A stretch of 42,119 nucleotides of DNA. It comes from Pseudomonadales bacterium. GTDB lineage: Bacteria > Pseudomonadota > Gammaproteobacteria > Pseudomonadales > Pseudohongiellaceae. The position numbers and the translations under genes are program-made. Location of the stretch: positions 1 to 42,119 of the forward strand of contig JAJEGU010000010.1 in assembly GCA_022819645.1 (NCBI GenBank). The letters run 5' to 3'. This document shows, piece by piece, positions 7,231 through 15,754 of the stretch. A model generated the notes under the pieces. That model made no database searches, was not told where the DNA came from, and saw only the letters and a program-made list of their open reading frames with translations. Position 1 is the stretch's first letter. Each line of letters begins with the position of its first letter.

Positions 7231-7938
7231 TCAGTCTTTGGCTGGCAGCGTATCGAGCCAGGCGAAGACCTCGGCCACGGAAATCACATCGGCGTACTTG
7301 ATGGCGAGATCCATCAGATTGGCGTAGTGCACGCTTTCGTGCTTGTCGGCGACACATTCCTCGGGAACGATGGTGCGATACCCCCGGGAAAGGGACTCCA
7401 CGGCACTGGCGCGGATACAGCCCGAAGTCGAGCCGCCGGTAAGCACCACGGTATCCACCCGATGCCAGACGCAAAGCGACTGCAACCGGGTCTCGAAAAA
7501 CGCCGAGGGCATTTTCTTGCAATAGATCACATCGCGCTCCCGGTCGATTTCGAGGCGGTCATCGAATTCGGCGCGCTCCGAACCGTGCTTGATGTTCTGC
7601 AGGGAGTCCGGGGTATCGCTGCGGGTGCCCCAGATACCGCAGTCTTCGCCGGACTCCATATAGGCCACATAGGTCCACACCACCGGCCAGCCCGCGCGGC
7701 GGAATCCGGCGCTGAGGCGGTTGACGTATTCCTTCTGCCTCGGGTCGGTTTCATAGGCTGTGACGAACAGGTCGGGACGGGTGTACACCTTTTGCAGGTC
7801 CACATTGACCAGGATCGCCTTGTCGCCAAAACCGAAACGCGGGCGCGGATTCGCCTTGATTTCGAGATACAACTCTTTCGCCGTGCGGTCGGTCCGTTCC
7901 ATATCCCAAGCCCCGTTTTTCCTCACCAAATCGAGCAT
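7231..7938 (-). CDS. Isochorismatase-like cysteine hydrolase
   Basis: The 235-residue protein has the family's catalytic triad: D47 in AILVNVDLQKVY, K141 in IYCKKMPSAFFET and C174 in LTGGSTSGCIRASA, the last preceded by the usual cis-peptide region. The family hydrolyses C-N or C-O bonds, for example in N-carbamoylsarcosine, nicotinamide, biuret or ureidoacrylate. The SAFFET and TSGCIRASA forms are closest to N-carbamoylsarcosine amidohydrolase-type enzymes. The ATG at 7938 has AGGG about 6 bases upstream; an ATG at MERTD is possible. It leads a three-gene operon with two PuuE-like proteins, consistent with stepwise hydrolysis of a ureide. The exact substrate is open. Confidence 0.85.
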   Translation of the reverse strand: MLDLVRKNGAWDMERTDRTAKELYLEIKANPRPRFGFGDKAILVNVDLQKVYTRPDLFVTAYETDPRQKEYVNRLSAGFRRAGWPVVWTYVAYMESGEDCGIWGTRSDTPDSLQNIKHGSERAEFDDRLEIDRERDVIYCKKMPSAFFETRLQSLCVWHRVDTVVLTGGSTSGCIRASAVESLSRGYRTIVPEECVADKHESVHYANLMDLAIKYADVISVAEVFAWLDTLPAKD

Positions 7939-7951
7939 TTGCCCTAAAGGT

Positions 7952-7980
7952 ATAACATTATTACAATTACACTCTTGCAA
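7952..7980 (-). promoter_or_regulatory. Promoter and candidate operator of the cysteine hydrolase operon
   Basis: On the minus strand TTGCAA (7980-7975), a 17-base spacer and TGTTAT (7957-7952) form a promoter candidate 14 bases before the start at 7938. The spacer contains TGTAATAATGTTA (7965-7953), similar to the site at the MFS promoter (3275-3263, reverse strand). Confidence 0.45.
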
Positions 7981-8002
7981 GGCAATCTGCTGAAAGCCCT
8001 CT

Positions 8003-8033
8003 GTCATTCCGCGCGAAGCGAAGTCGCAGAATC
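8003..8033. repeat. Dispersed palindromic repeat, family A
   Basis: One unit, GTCATTCCGCGCGAAG then CGAAGTCGCAGAATC, between the divergent hydrolase operon and the CoA-transferase gene. It probably folds into a hairpin in the CoA-transferase leader. Confidence 0.8.
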
Positions 8034-8085
8034 TCACGGGGGAAGGCGCCTGCCGTCCTTATGAAAATTTCTGGAGTTGAATAGC

Positions 8086-9285
8086 ATGCCGGGCGCGCTC
8101 GAAGGAATTCGCATACTCGATCTCACCCACATGCTGGCCGGGCCCTATGCGAGCATGATTCTCGCCGACCTCGGCGCCGAAACCATCAAGGTCGAACCCA
8201 TTGCCGGCGAAGGCACGCGCAAGCTCCTCGCCAATGACCCCCGTTATTCCCTCGAAGGCATGGGCGCCTATTTCATCACGCTCAACCGCAACAAGAAAAG
8301 CATTGCCATCGACCTGAAGCATACCGATGGCCTCGCGCTGTTCCACCGGCTCGTGGAGGTCTCCGACGTGGTCATCAGCAATTTCGGCGCCGGTGTGCCG
8401 GAAAGGCTCGGCATCGATTACCCCAGCCTCGCCAGGGTCAATCCGCGCATCATCGCCTGCACGGTAACCGGCTTCGGCGCCAGCGGCCCCGGCAGCAAGC
8501 GGCCCGCCTTCGACCAGGTCGCCCAGGCCACTGGCGGCGGCATGTCGATCACCGGGCCGAACCGGGAGCATCCCGTGCGCGCCGGTATTCCCATCGGCGA
8601 CCTCGGCGGCGGCATGTTCGGAGTGATGGGCGTGCTCGCGGCATTACAGGAACGCGAACGTAGCGGCCGCGGGCAGGAAGTCGACATTTCCATGCTCGAT
8701 TGCCAGATATCGATGCTCAACTACATGGCGACGATGTACTTCCTCTCCGGGGAAAATCCCCACCCCATCGGCAATTCCCATTTTGTCCACGTGCCATACG
8801 ACACTTTCGGCTGCGCCGACGGTTTCATCGTCATCGCCGTCATCACCGATAACTTCTGGCAAAACCTGAAACAGGTGCTCGACTGCCCCGACCTCGACAA
8901 ACCCGAATACGACACCCAGCCGGGACGCTGGCGCGACCGGGAGTACATCAACCGCCGGGTCAATGAAGCGCTTGCGGGGGATACCTGCGCCAACTGGCTC
9001 AAGCGCCTGGAGGAAAAACGCATTCCCTGCGCGCCGGTCAACAATTTCGAGCAGGCGCTTGCCGACCCGCAGGTGCTGCGGCGGGACATGGTGGTGGAAC
9101 TGCGCCATCCCGATGGCGGAGCCACCCGGGGCCCGGGCAATCCGATCAAGTTGTCGCGCACGGCCACGGCGGATTACAGCGCCGCGCCGAACCTCGGGCA
9201 ACATACCGACGAAGTGCTGCGCGACTGTCTTGCCCTTGACGCCAGGGAAACCGCGCGGCTGCGCGAAGCGGGAGTGATCGGCTGA
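8086..9285 (+). CDS. CaiB/BaiF (class III) CoA-transferase
   Basis: The 399-residue protein matches family III CoA-transferases: GIRILDLTHMLAGPYASM at the N terminus, LGAETIKVEP, TLNRNKKSIAIDLK and the AGIPIGDLGGGMFGVMG stretch, where D172 aligns with the catalytic aspartate (D169 of formyl-CoA transferase) that forms mixed anhydrides with the acyl group. These enzymes move CoA between carboxylic acids. The ATG at 8086 is 9 bases after CTGGAG; the TTG at 8077 overlaps that site and is rejected. The stop overlaps the next start (TGATG), so it is coupled to an HMG-CoA-lyase-type enzyme: one activates an acid to its CoA ester, the other cleaves it. Itaconate/mesaconate-like or branched acids are possible substrates. 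Confidence 0.9.
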   Translation: MPGALEGIRILDLTHMLAGPYASMILADLGAETIKVEPIAGEGTRKLLANDPRYSLEGMGAYFITLNRNKKSIAIDLKHTDGLALFHRLVEVSDVVISNFGAGVPERLGIDYPSLARVNPRIIACTVTGFGASGPGSKRPAFDQVAQATGGGMSITGPNREHPVRAGIPIGDLGGGMFGVMGVLAALQERERSGRGQEVDISMLDCQISMLNYMATMYFLSGENPHPIGNSHFVHVPYDTFGCADGFIVIAVITDNFWQNLKQVLDCPDLDKPEYDTQPGRWRDREYINRRVNEALAGDTCANWLKRLEEKRIPCAPVNNFEQALADPQVLRRDMVVELRHPDGGATRGPGNPIKLSRTATADYSAAPNLGQHTDEVLRDCLALDARETARLREAGVIG

Positions 9286-10196
9286 TGCCCGACCAGGTCA
9301 CGATCAACGAAGTCGGCCCCCGGGACGGGCTGCAAAGCCAGAACCGCATTCTGCCGGTTTCCGGGCGCCTGCAACTGATCCGGGCGCTGGAAGCCGCGGG
9401 GCTTTCCCGCATCGAGGCCGGCAGCTTCGTCTCGCCGAAAGCCGTGCCGGCAATGGCCGAAACCGATGTGCTGCTGGACTCCCTGAAGCAGTCGGAACCC
9501 GGTGGCCGGACCAACTACAGCTTTCTCATTCCCAATACCAAAGGCTATGAACTCGCCCGGGCAGCCGGCGCCGAATCGGTCACCATGGTGGTCTACGCCA
9601 GCGAGACCATGGCGCGGCGCAATGTCCGCATGGGCATGGCGGATGCCGAGCTCGCGGCCTGCAAGATCATCGATTTCGCCCGGGGCGACGGGATTGAAGT
9701 GATCGTCATTGTGGCGGTGAGTTTTCGCTGCCCTTTCGAAGGCGCCGTGGACCCTGCCGTCGTCCACAAGATCGCCGCCCGCTTCGTCGATGCGGGAATC
9801 CATCGTCTGGTTCTCGCGGACACCATCGGCGCGGCGGACCCGGCCCAGGTCAGCGCCTTGCTTGGCGCCCTGGCCAGGGAACACGGCCCCGGCGTGCTCG
9901 GCTGCCATTTCCACGATACACGGGCGATGGCCCTGGCCAATGTCTATGCCGCGCTCGAGGCCGGCGTGCGCTGGTTCGACAGTTCCATCGGCGGTCTCGG
10001 CGGCTGCCCCTTCGCCCCCGGCGCCAGCGGCAATGTGGCCACCGAGGACGTGGCGGTGATGCTGGGGCAAATGGGAATGGAAACCGGCATCGACTCCGCC
10101 CGCCTGCTCGAGGCTTCGGACCTGGCCACCCAATTGACCGGCACGGCGCCGGGCGGTCGCGTCAGAGAGTGGCTGCGCGGCCAGTTGACATCCTGA
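9285..10196 (+). CDS. HMG-CoA lyase family protein (HMGL-like aldol lyase)
   Basis: The 303-residue TIM-barrel protein carries the family marks: NEVGPRDGLQSQ at the start (metal and catalytic D/R), IEAGSFVSP, VSFRCPFEG, LGCHFHDTRAMALANV with metal-binding histidines, and SIGGLGGCPFAPGASGN with the active-site cysteine. HMG-CoA lyase splits 3-hydroxy-3-methylglutaryl-CoA into acetyl-CoA and acetoacetate in leucine breakdown; relatives act on other 3-hydroxyacyl-CoA esters. No isovaleryl-CoA dehydrogenase or methylcrotonyl-CoA carboxylase gene lies in the window, so a pathway other than leucine is likely. It is translationally coupled to the CoA-transferase and ends convergent to uppP. Confidence 0.9.
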   Translation: MPDQVTINEVGPRDGLQSQNRILPVSGRLQLIRALEAAGLSRIEAGSFVSPKAVPAMAETDVLLDSLKQSEPGGRTNYSFLIPNTKGYELARAAGAESVTMVVYASETMARRNVRMGMADAELAACKIIDFARGDGIEVIVIVAVSFRCPFEGAVDPAVVHKIAARFVDAGIHRLVLADTIGAADPAQVSALLGALAREHGPGVLGCHFHDTRAMALANVYAALEAGVRWFDSSIGGLGGCPFAPGASGNVATEDVAVMLGQMGMETGIDSARLLEASDLATQLTGTAPGGRVREWLRGQLTS

Positions 10197-10198
10197 TC

Positions 10199-10211
10199 GG
10201 GAAAGTTTCCC
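10199..10211. terminator. Short perfect inverted repeat between convergent genes
   Basis: GGGAAAGTTTCCC lies 3 bases after the HMGL stop, in the 47-base gap to the convergent uppP end. It is a compact 6-bp stem without a clear T-run, so its role as terminator is weak. Confidence 0.3.
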
Positions 10212-10243
10212 AGCAAGCCGTCCACCACCATCATACGCGATCT

Positions 10244-11044
10244 TCAAGCCAGGAACAGCAGCATGGCGAGGCCCAGGGCTATTCGGTAGATTACGAAGGG
10301 CTGGAAACTCACCCTGGCTATCCAGCGCAAAAACCAGTCGATACTGAGCCAGGCCACCAGCGCCGCAAGCGCCGTACCAAAGGCCAGTGACAGCAACTGC
10401 CTGCCGGACGGCGGCTGCAGCGCCAGATCCAGCGCTTCCAGGGAGCCGCTGGCAAGCATTACCGGGACCGCCAGCAGAAAGGAGAAGCGCGCCGCGGATT
10501 CGCGATCAAGCCGGCACAGCAGGGCGGCGGTCATGGTAATACCGGAACGCGAGGCGCCGGGAATCAGTGCGAGACATTGGGCCAGGCCGATGAGCAGGGC
10601 GGTTCTCCAGCCGATGTCTTGCATGCTCCGATCCCTGCGCCCGGCAAGGTCGGCGGTGGAAAGCAGCAGGCCAAAGCCGATGGACGCATAAGCGACGACG
10701 CTGACCGTGCGGGCATGGGCCGCCACCACATCGCGCAGCAGCAGCCCCGCGAGTCCGATGGGCGCCGTGGCGAGCAGCAACAACCAAAGCAGACGGCCTT
10801 CGGAGTGAAGCGGCCCGAAACGCAGTCCAGTCACTGCCATCCGCCACAGATCGCGGCGAAAGTAGCCGATCACCGCAAGCAGGGTGCCGCTGTGAAAGGC
10901 AACATCAAAAGCCAGCCCCTGATCGGGCCAGCCGAGCCACAGCGATGGCAGCAGCAGGTGGCCTGAAGACGAGACCGGCAGGAATTCCGTCAGACCCTGG
11001 ATCAGGGCGAGGACGGCAATCTGCGGGAAACCCGGTTCAGCCAC
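10244..11044 (-). CDS. uppP: Undecaprenyl-diphosphatase
   Basis: This 266-residue inner-membrane protein recycles the lipid carrier by dephosphorylating undecaprenyl diphosphate, feeding peptidoglycan and other envelope polymers. The two signature segments are present: LIQGLTEFLPVSSSGHL near residue 13 and LIPGASRSGITMTAAL near the middle, which form the active site; about eight membrane helices surround them. Length matches the BacA/UppP family (about 265-275). Its ATG lies within the end of tsaB (8-base overlap), so it is the last gene of the cysM-rlmD-mazG-adk-tsaB-uppP run. Confidence 0.95.
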   Translation of the reverse strand: MAEPGFPQIAVLALIQGLTEFLPVSSSGHLLLPSLWLGWPDQGLAFDVAFHSGTLLAVIGYFRRDLWRMAVTGLRFGPLHSEGRLLWLLLLATAPIGLAGLLLRDVVAAHARTVSVVAYASIGFGLLLSTADLAGRRDRSMQDIGWRTALLIGLAQCLALIPGASRSGITMTAALLCRLDRESAARFSFLLAVPVMLASGSLEALDLALQPPSGRQLLSLAFGTALAALVAWLSIDWFLRWIARVSFQPFVIYRIALGLAMLLFLA

Positions 11045-11765
11045 TGGCGGCGGCTTCCCGGTATTGCGGCGTCCCGGTCACGTAATTGGGCCGCAGCAAG
11101 TCGGCGCTGACAGTTTCGCCGCGCCGCCGGGCCAATCGGGCGAATCCCGCCAGATCGATTGCCTCCACTTCCACCGCAACGGGCTCGCCCGCGAGGCTGA
11201 GTTGAAACTGATCTTCAATGGCGGCTGCTTCGGGCCAGCCGTCGCCCGCCGCCATGACCTTTCCGAAACTCCGGGCTGCCCGGTCTTGCCCGGCCGCCGA
11301 AGTTTCCGCGCCGATCACCAATGCTTCCAGCCTTCCCCCTTGCTCCTCGCCCACCAGCGCAAGTCCGTTGCCAGTGCTTTGGTAACAGCCGAAATACAGC
11401 TCATCCGCCCGGGCGCGGATACCCGCCAGCCAGGTGTCCGCCGGCCGTATCCGATGGGCGGCAGCGGCGGTCAGGGCCAGGGTTGAAATCGGCAGGGCGG
11501 GGACCTCCCAGGCGGCGCAAAGTCCCTGGGCCGCCGCAATGCCGATACGGGTGCCGGTGAAGGAGCCGGGACCGGAAACCACAGCCACGGCGTCGGCGTG
11601 TTTCACGCCGGCCTCATCAAGCACTTGCCGGGAAAGCTGGAGGATGGTCTGGGCGGACTGACGCTCATCCCCGGCGCGCCTGATGATCCATTTGCTTTCG
11701 TCGTTTTCCGTGAAAACAGCGCAGGCCGGGGCCAGCGCCGTATTGAGTATCAGGATGGACGACAT
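11037..11765 (-). CDS. tsaB: tRNA threonylcarbamoyladenosine biosynthesis protein TsaB
   Basis: The 242-residue protein belongs to the YeaZ/TsaB family, the partner of TsaD in making t6A37 on ANN-decoding tRNAs. The diagnostic VVSGPGSFTGTRIGIAAAQGLC is at about residues 62-83. The N-terminal ASKHA strand reads ILILNTALAP where relatives usually have an aspartate (ID-T), so N replaces D; TsaB is thought to have a structural role, so this may be tolerated. A palindromic repeat ends 2 bases upstream of the ATG and no Shine-Dalgarno sequence is visible. It overlaps uppP downstream and follows adk, a common order in Pseudomonas-like genomes. Confidence 0.93.
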   Translation of the reverse strand: MSSILILNTALAPACAVFTENDESKWIIRRAGDERQSAQTILQLSRQVLDEAGVKHADAVAVVSGPGSFTGTRIGIAAAQGLCAAWEVPALPISTLALTAAAAHRIRPADTWLAGIRARADELYFGCYQSTGNGLALVGEEQGGRLEALVIGAETSAAGQDRAARSFGKVMAAGDGWPEAAAIEDQFQLSLAGEPVAVEVEAIDLAGFARLARRRGETVSADLLRPNYVTGTPQYREAAASG

Positions 11766-11767
11766 TG

Positions 11768-11935
11768 CTAGGAGCCTGCGCCGTAGGAATTCACGGCTGC
11801 AAATCCGCTCTCATCCACACCCCTGGCCGCTCGATTTCGTTGCATATTCACCAATATTCGCCTCAATCGATCAGCCAGGGGTGCGGCGATAGCGAATTTT
11901 CGCTTTCGCGAATTCCTGCGGCGCAGGTTCCCAGG
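11768..11935. repeat. Family B palindromic repeat split by a nested inverted repeat
   Basis: The left arm (from 11768, CTAGGAGCCTGCGCCGTAGG and GAATTCACGGCTGCAAAT) and right arm (11892-11935) match the two halves of the compact 72-bp palindrome at 39922-39993. Between them lies an extra inverted repeat of 18-bp arms (11818-11835 and 11866-11883, 16 of 18 pairing) around a 30-base centre. The element fills the adk-tsaB gap. Confidence 0.8.
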
Positions 11936-11949
11936 TGACCAGTGTACCG

Positions 11950-12600
11950 TCAGCGGTCCAGCAGGCGTAGAACCGTATCGCGGATTTCGGATACCGGCGC
12001 ATTGCCTTCCACATTGAGTACCCGCAGGGGAAGCCCTTCCTGGGCCAGGCCGCGGTAATAGGCCACCAGGGGCTTGGTCTGCCGGTGGTAAACCGCGAGG
12101 CGCTGGCGCACGGTCTGCTCCTGGTCGTCTTCGCGCTGGATCAGTTCCTCGCCGGTTTCGTCATCGCGTCCGGCGACTTGCGGCGGATTGAACTCCACGT
12201 GATAGACACGGCCGGAAGCCGGATGGGTCCGGCGCCCGCTGAGCCGGCGGACGATTTCGTCGTCGTTGACGGCGATATTCAGCACCACATCGATTTCAAT
12301 CCCGGCCCCGGTGGTGGCCCGGGCCTGGGGAATCGTGCGGGGAAAACCGTCGAACAGGAATCCGCCGGCGCAATCTTCCCGGGCGATTCGCTCGAGCACG
12401 AGGTCGACGATGAGTTCATCGCCGACCAGGGCGCCGCTGGCCATGACCGCCTCGACCTGCCGGCCAAGTTCGGTACCGTCACGCACCGCGGAGCGCAACA
12501 TGTCGCCGGTGGAGATCTGCGGAATCGCAAATTTTTCCGTGATGAAGCGGGCCTGGGTGCCCTTTCCAGCGCCGGGGGCGCCGAGCAGGATCATTTTCAA
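11950..12600 (-). CDS. adk: Adenylate kinase
   Basis: The 216-residue enzyme interconverts ATP plus AMP with two ADP. The P-loop [10 protein letters not shown] is at residues 8-17, the AMP-binding ISTGDMLR follows, then [14 protein letters not shown] and a long-form LID domain ([17 protein letters not shown] to [13 protein letters not shown]). The LID lacks the four-cysteine zinc site, as in most Gram-negative enzymes. The start overlaps the mazG stop by ATGA. Adk here follows mazG, where relA-type neighbours might be expected, and is separated from tsaB by a family B repeat. Confidence 0.97.
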   Translation of the reverse strand: MKMILLGAPGAGKGTQARFITEKFAIPQISTGDMLRSAVRDGTELGRQVEAVMASGALVGDELIVDLVLERIAREDCAGGFLFDGFPRTIPQARATTGAGIEIDVVLNIAVNDDEIVRRLSGRRTHPASGRVYHVEFNPPQVAGRDDETGEELIQREDDQEQTVRQRLAVYHRQTKPLVAYYRGLAQEGLPLRVLNVEGNAPVSEIRDTVLRLLDR

Positions 12601-13508
12601 TGTGAGTCACCGGAATGGTTGCCGCGGACGCGATTCTTAGCCAAGTCCCACAGTTCGTCAAGTTCCCGCAATTCGCGCTCGGGCAGCTTCCAGCCGCGCT
12701 CCAGGGCGAGTTGTTCGAGCAGCCGGAAACGCGCCTCGAAGCGGCGGTTCGATTCCCGCAGGGCGGATTCCGGGTCAATCCGGCAATGCCGCGCCAAATT
12801 GACCACGGCAAACAGCAGGTCGCCGAGTTCCTCGCGCATGGCAGCGGAATCTTCGGCTGCCAGGGCGGCGCTGAACTCGCCGACTTCCTCCCTGAGCTTG
12901 TTCAGCACCGGCGGCGGCGAGGGCCAGTCGAATCCGACTCCCGCGGCGCGCTGTTGCAGCTTGCGCGCCTTTTCCAGCGCCGGCAGTGACTTCGGCAGGC
13001 CATCCAGCACACTGGCCTCGCTGTCTCCGTCCCCATTGGCGCCCCTGGGCTTTCTCCCCCTGGCGGCGCGTTCCGCGCGCTTGATCGCCTCCCAGTTGCT
13101 CACCACTTCGCCGGCGCTGAGTCCCTGCTTCCGGCCAAAGCTTTCCAGGCTGCCGTCGGGAAACACATGGGGGTGGCGCCGCAGCAGCTTGCCGGTCACC
13201 TCCGCGGCAACGTCCTGGAAGTCGAAACCGCCCTCTTCCCGGGACAACTGGGCATAGAAGACCACCTGAAACAGCAGGTCGCCGAGTTCATCGCGCAACT
13301 CGTCCCGGTCGCCGCATTCAATGGCGTGGATGACTTCGTGGACTTCCTCCACGGTATGGGGAATCAGGGATTCGAAAGTCTGCTCGAGGTCCCAGGGACA
13401 ACCGTATTCACTGTCCCGCAGCATCGACATCAGGGCCAGCAGCCGGTCCACCGGCGAGCGCTGCGCGATTTGCGACAGTTCCCCGGTCTCTTCCCGGTTT
13501 GGATTCAT
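12597..13508 (-). CDS. mazG: Nucleoside triphosphate pyrophosphohydrolase MazG
   Basis: The 303-residue protein has two MazG domains, each with the EExxE...ExxD metal-binding helices: [12 protein letters not shown] with [14 protein letters not shown] in the first and [12 protein letters not shown] with [13 protein letters not shown] in the second. It hydrolyses NTPs to NMP and PPi and helps clear abnormal nucleotides; in E. coli it also lowers ppGpp. It is somewhat longer than the E. coli protein because of an insertion near residues 135-160 ([16 protein letters not shown]). It is coupled by ATGA overlaps to rlmD upstream and adk downstream. Confidence 0.95.
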   Translation of the reverse strand: MNPNREETGELSQIAQRSPVDRLLALMSMLRDSEYGCPWDLEQTFESLIPHTVEEVHEVIHAIECGDRDELRDELGDLLFQVVFYAQLSREEGGFDFQDVAAEVTGKLLRRHPHVFPDGSLESFGRKQGLSAGEVVSNWEAIKRAERAARGRKPRGANGDGDSEASVLDGLPKSLPALEKARKLQQRAAGVGFDWPSPPPVLNKLREEVGEFSAALAAEDSAAMREELGDLLFAVVNLARHCRIDPESALRESNRRFEARFRLLEQLALERGWKLPERELRELDELWDLAKNRVRGNHSGDSH

Positions 13509-14749
13509 GACAGGCCTCCGGCCCGTTGCCGGGCAGATTCGAACATGGCCACCGACTCGACATGCAAGGTATGCGGGAACATATCCATTACCCCGGCGGA
13601 TTTCAAATCAAAGCCCCGGCGGCGCAGTTCGCGGGCGTCCCTGGCCAGGCTTTCCGGATTGCAGGAAACATAGACTATCCGGTCGGCGCCGCTGGCGGCA
13701 ATCAGGGGAATGGTTTCCAGGGCGCCGCCGCGGGGCGGATCGAGCAGAATCCGGTTATAGCTCTCCGGCGGCCGCGGGAGGGCGAGGGGATGCTTGCGGT
13801 ACAGGTCGGCGGTAATGAAAGCGGCATTCGTGATTCCGTTGGCCGCGGCGTTTTCCGTTGCCCTGGCCACCATTTCCCGGCTGTTTTCGATGCCGGTCAC
13901 GCGCTCGCAGCGGGTCGCCAGGGGCAGGCTGAAATTGCCGAGACCGCAGAACAGGTCGAGCAGCCGGTCATGCTCTCGCAAATCGAGCAATTCGCTCACC
14001 AGATCGATTGCGCGCCGGTTCACCACTGCATTCACCTGAAGAAAATCCATGGGATGAAAGGCCAGCCGCAGGCCGAATTTCGGCAAGTGATAATGCAGGC
14101 GTTCCGGCCCGCTGCGCGGGTACAGCCGCCGGACGCTGTCCACGCCGCCCGGCTGCAAATAGACTTGCAGCCCCCAACGGGCGGCGAATGCGCTGAGCCG
14201 CTGCAAATCGTCCCGGCCCAGCGGGCGCATATGACGCAGCACGAGGGCGGCCCGGGTGCATTCGCCGCTGGCATGAGCCTCACCGGCGGCGGCTTCGACC
14301 TGGGGAATCGCCTCCCGGGCCGTCATGCTGTTGAATAATGTCCGCAGGGGACGGATCAGTGCGGCCAGCGGCGCAACGAGCACCTCGCAGTCCTTCATGT
14401 CCGTGACAAAACTGCCGCGTTTTTCCCGGAATCCCACGAGTACGCCGCCCTTGCGGCGCACGAGGCGCACGGCAAGCCGCGCCTTGCGGCGGTAATTCCA
14501 CTGGGGGCCGGCAAGGGGCGGTAGCAAGTCGTAGCTTTCCGGCTCGATACCGGCAAGCTCCGCGAGCTTGCGCTGCAACAGCGCCTGCTTGCTCGCCAGT
14601 TGCACGGCGCCGGGAAAATCCTGCCGGCTGCATCCGTCGCAGGCCGCAAATACCGCGCAGCGGGGAGTGGTTTGGTTCGTTTCCAGGTTTGACGAAGGAG
14701 ACTGGGGAGCCCGGCCTGGGCGGGAACCCGCCTCAGCTTCCGGATTCAC
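13505..14749 (-). CDS. rlmD: 23S rRNA (uracil-1939-C5)-methyltransferase RlmD, TRAM-less
   Basis: The 414-residue protein methylates U1939 of 23S rRNA. The iron-sulfur cysteines are present (C-x5-C-x2-C in CAVFAACDGC, and the fourth in DMKDCEVL), as are LDLFCGLGNFSLPLA for SAM binding and the catalytic cysteine in VYVSCNPESLARDA. The N-terminal TRAM domain found in E. coli RlmD is missing: only about 30 low-complexity residues precede the cluster. The GTG at 14749 is the best start (17-base overlap with cysM); reading further upstream gives only the antisense-like shadow of cysM. Order cysM-rlmD-mazG is standard apart from the missing relA. Confidence 0.93.
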   Translation of the reverse strand: MNPEAEAGSRPGRAPQSPSSNLETNQTTPRCAVFAACDGCSRQDFPGAVQLASKQALLQRKLAELAGIEPESYDLLPPLAGPQWNYRRKARLAVRLVRRKGGVLVGFREKRGSFVTDMKDCEVLVAPLAALIRPLRTLFNSMTAREAIPQVEAAAGEAHASGECTRAALVLRHMRPLGRDDLQRLSAFAARWGLQVYLQPGGVDSVRRLYPRSGPERLHYHLPKFGLRLAFHPMDFLQVNAVVNRRAIDLVSELLDLREHDRLLDLFCGLGNFSLPLATRCERVTGIENSREMVARATENAAANGITNAAFITADLYRKHPLALPRPPESYNRILLDPPRGGALETIPLIAASGADRIVYVSCNPESLARDARELRRRGFDLKSAGVMDMFPHTLHVESVAMFESARQRAGGLS

Positions 14750-15635
14750 TGGAAAAAACGCCGGTGGAGAGATAGCGGTCGCCACGGTCGCAGACGATGG
14801 CCACAATGGTGGCGTTTTCCACTTCACGGGAAATCTGCAAGGCGGCGAATACCGCCCCGCCCGAGGATACGCCGCAGAAGACGCCCTCTTCCGCGGCGAG
14901 CCGGCGCATGGTGAACTCGGCGTCGCGCTGGGCGATATCGATGATGCGGTCCACCCGGCTGCGATCAAAAATCTTCGGCAGGTATTCTTCGGGCCAGCGG
15001 CGGATGCCGGGAATGCGCGAATCGTCATCGGGCTGCAGTCCGATAATCTCGATGGCGGGATTCATCTTCTTGAGATAGCGCGACACACCCATGATGGTGC
15101 CGGTGGTGCCCATGGAACTGACGAAATGTGTCACTGTCCCGGCAGTGTCTCGCCAAATCTCACGGCCGGTGGCTTCCACATGGGCCAGGGGGTTGTCCGG
15201 GTTGGCGAACTGGTCGAGCAGCTTGCCATCGCCGCGCCGGTTCATTTCCATGGCAAGGTCCCGGGCGCCTTCCATGCCCTCCTCTTCGGAGACGAGAATC
15301 AGCTCTGCGCCATAGGCGGCCATGGATGCCTTGCGCTCTTCGCTCATGTTGCCGGGCATGATGAGCTTCATGCGGTAGCCCTTGATCGCCGCGGCCATGG
15401 CCAGGGCAATGCCGGTATTGCCGCTGGTGGCTTCCACGAGAACATCGCCGGGGGAAATATCGCCGCGTTCCTCGGCACGCTGGATCATGCTCATGGCGGG
15501 GCGGTCCTTCACCGAGCCCGCGGGGTTGTCGCCCTCAAGCTTGATCAGCACATGATTGCCGGTCTCGCCGGGCAGTCGTTGCAGGCGAACCAGCGGCGTG
15601 TTGCCTACCAGGCTTTCTATTGTGGGGTATTGCAT
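14733..15635 (-). CDS. cysM: Cysteine synthase B
   Basis: The 300-residue PLP enzyme makes cysteine from O-acetylserine and sulfide or thiosulfate. SLVGNTPLVRLQRL opens the protein, the PLP lysine is in DNPAGSVKDRPA, the substrate loop is EATSGNTGIALA, and SMGTTGTIMG binds the phosphate. GCGNTGD-like CysK features are absent, and the DNPAGSVKDRPA form plus the short C terminus favour CysM. The start at 15635 (MQYPTIESLVGN) matches the family; an in-frame ATG at 15680 would add 15 residues and is less likely. No clear ribosome binding site precedes either. Confidence 0.95.
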   Translation of the reverse strand: MQYPTIESLVGNTPLVRLQRLPGETGNHVLIKLEGDNPAGSVKDRPAMSMIQRAEERGDISPGDVLVEATSGNTGIALAMAAAIKGYRMKLIMPGNMSEERKASMAAYGAELILVSEEEGMEGARDLAMEMNRRGDGKLLDQFANPDNPLAHVEATGREIWRDTAGTVTHFVSSMGTTGTIMGVSRYLKKMNPAIEIIGLQPDDDSRIPGIRRWPEEYLPKIFDRSRVDRIIDIAQRDAEFTMRRLAAEEGVFCGVSSGGAVFAALQISREVENATIVAIVCDRGDRYLSTGVFSSESGS

Positions 15636-15754
15636 TTGGTTTGGTTTCAAAGTGCCAGCTTGAAAATGTCTTTGTTCCATGGGAGGCGATAGATTAGCCG
15701 GGGCCGTGCAGTCTAGCGATTTTGTTGTTGGGAGAAAAGCTGGCGTCCCCAAAA

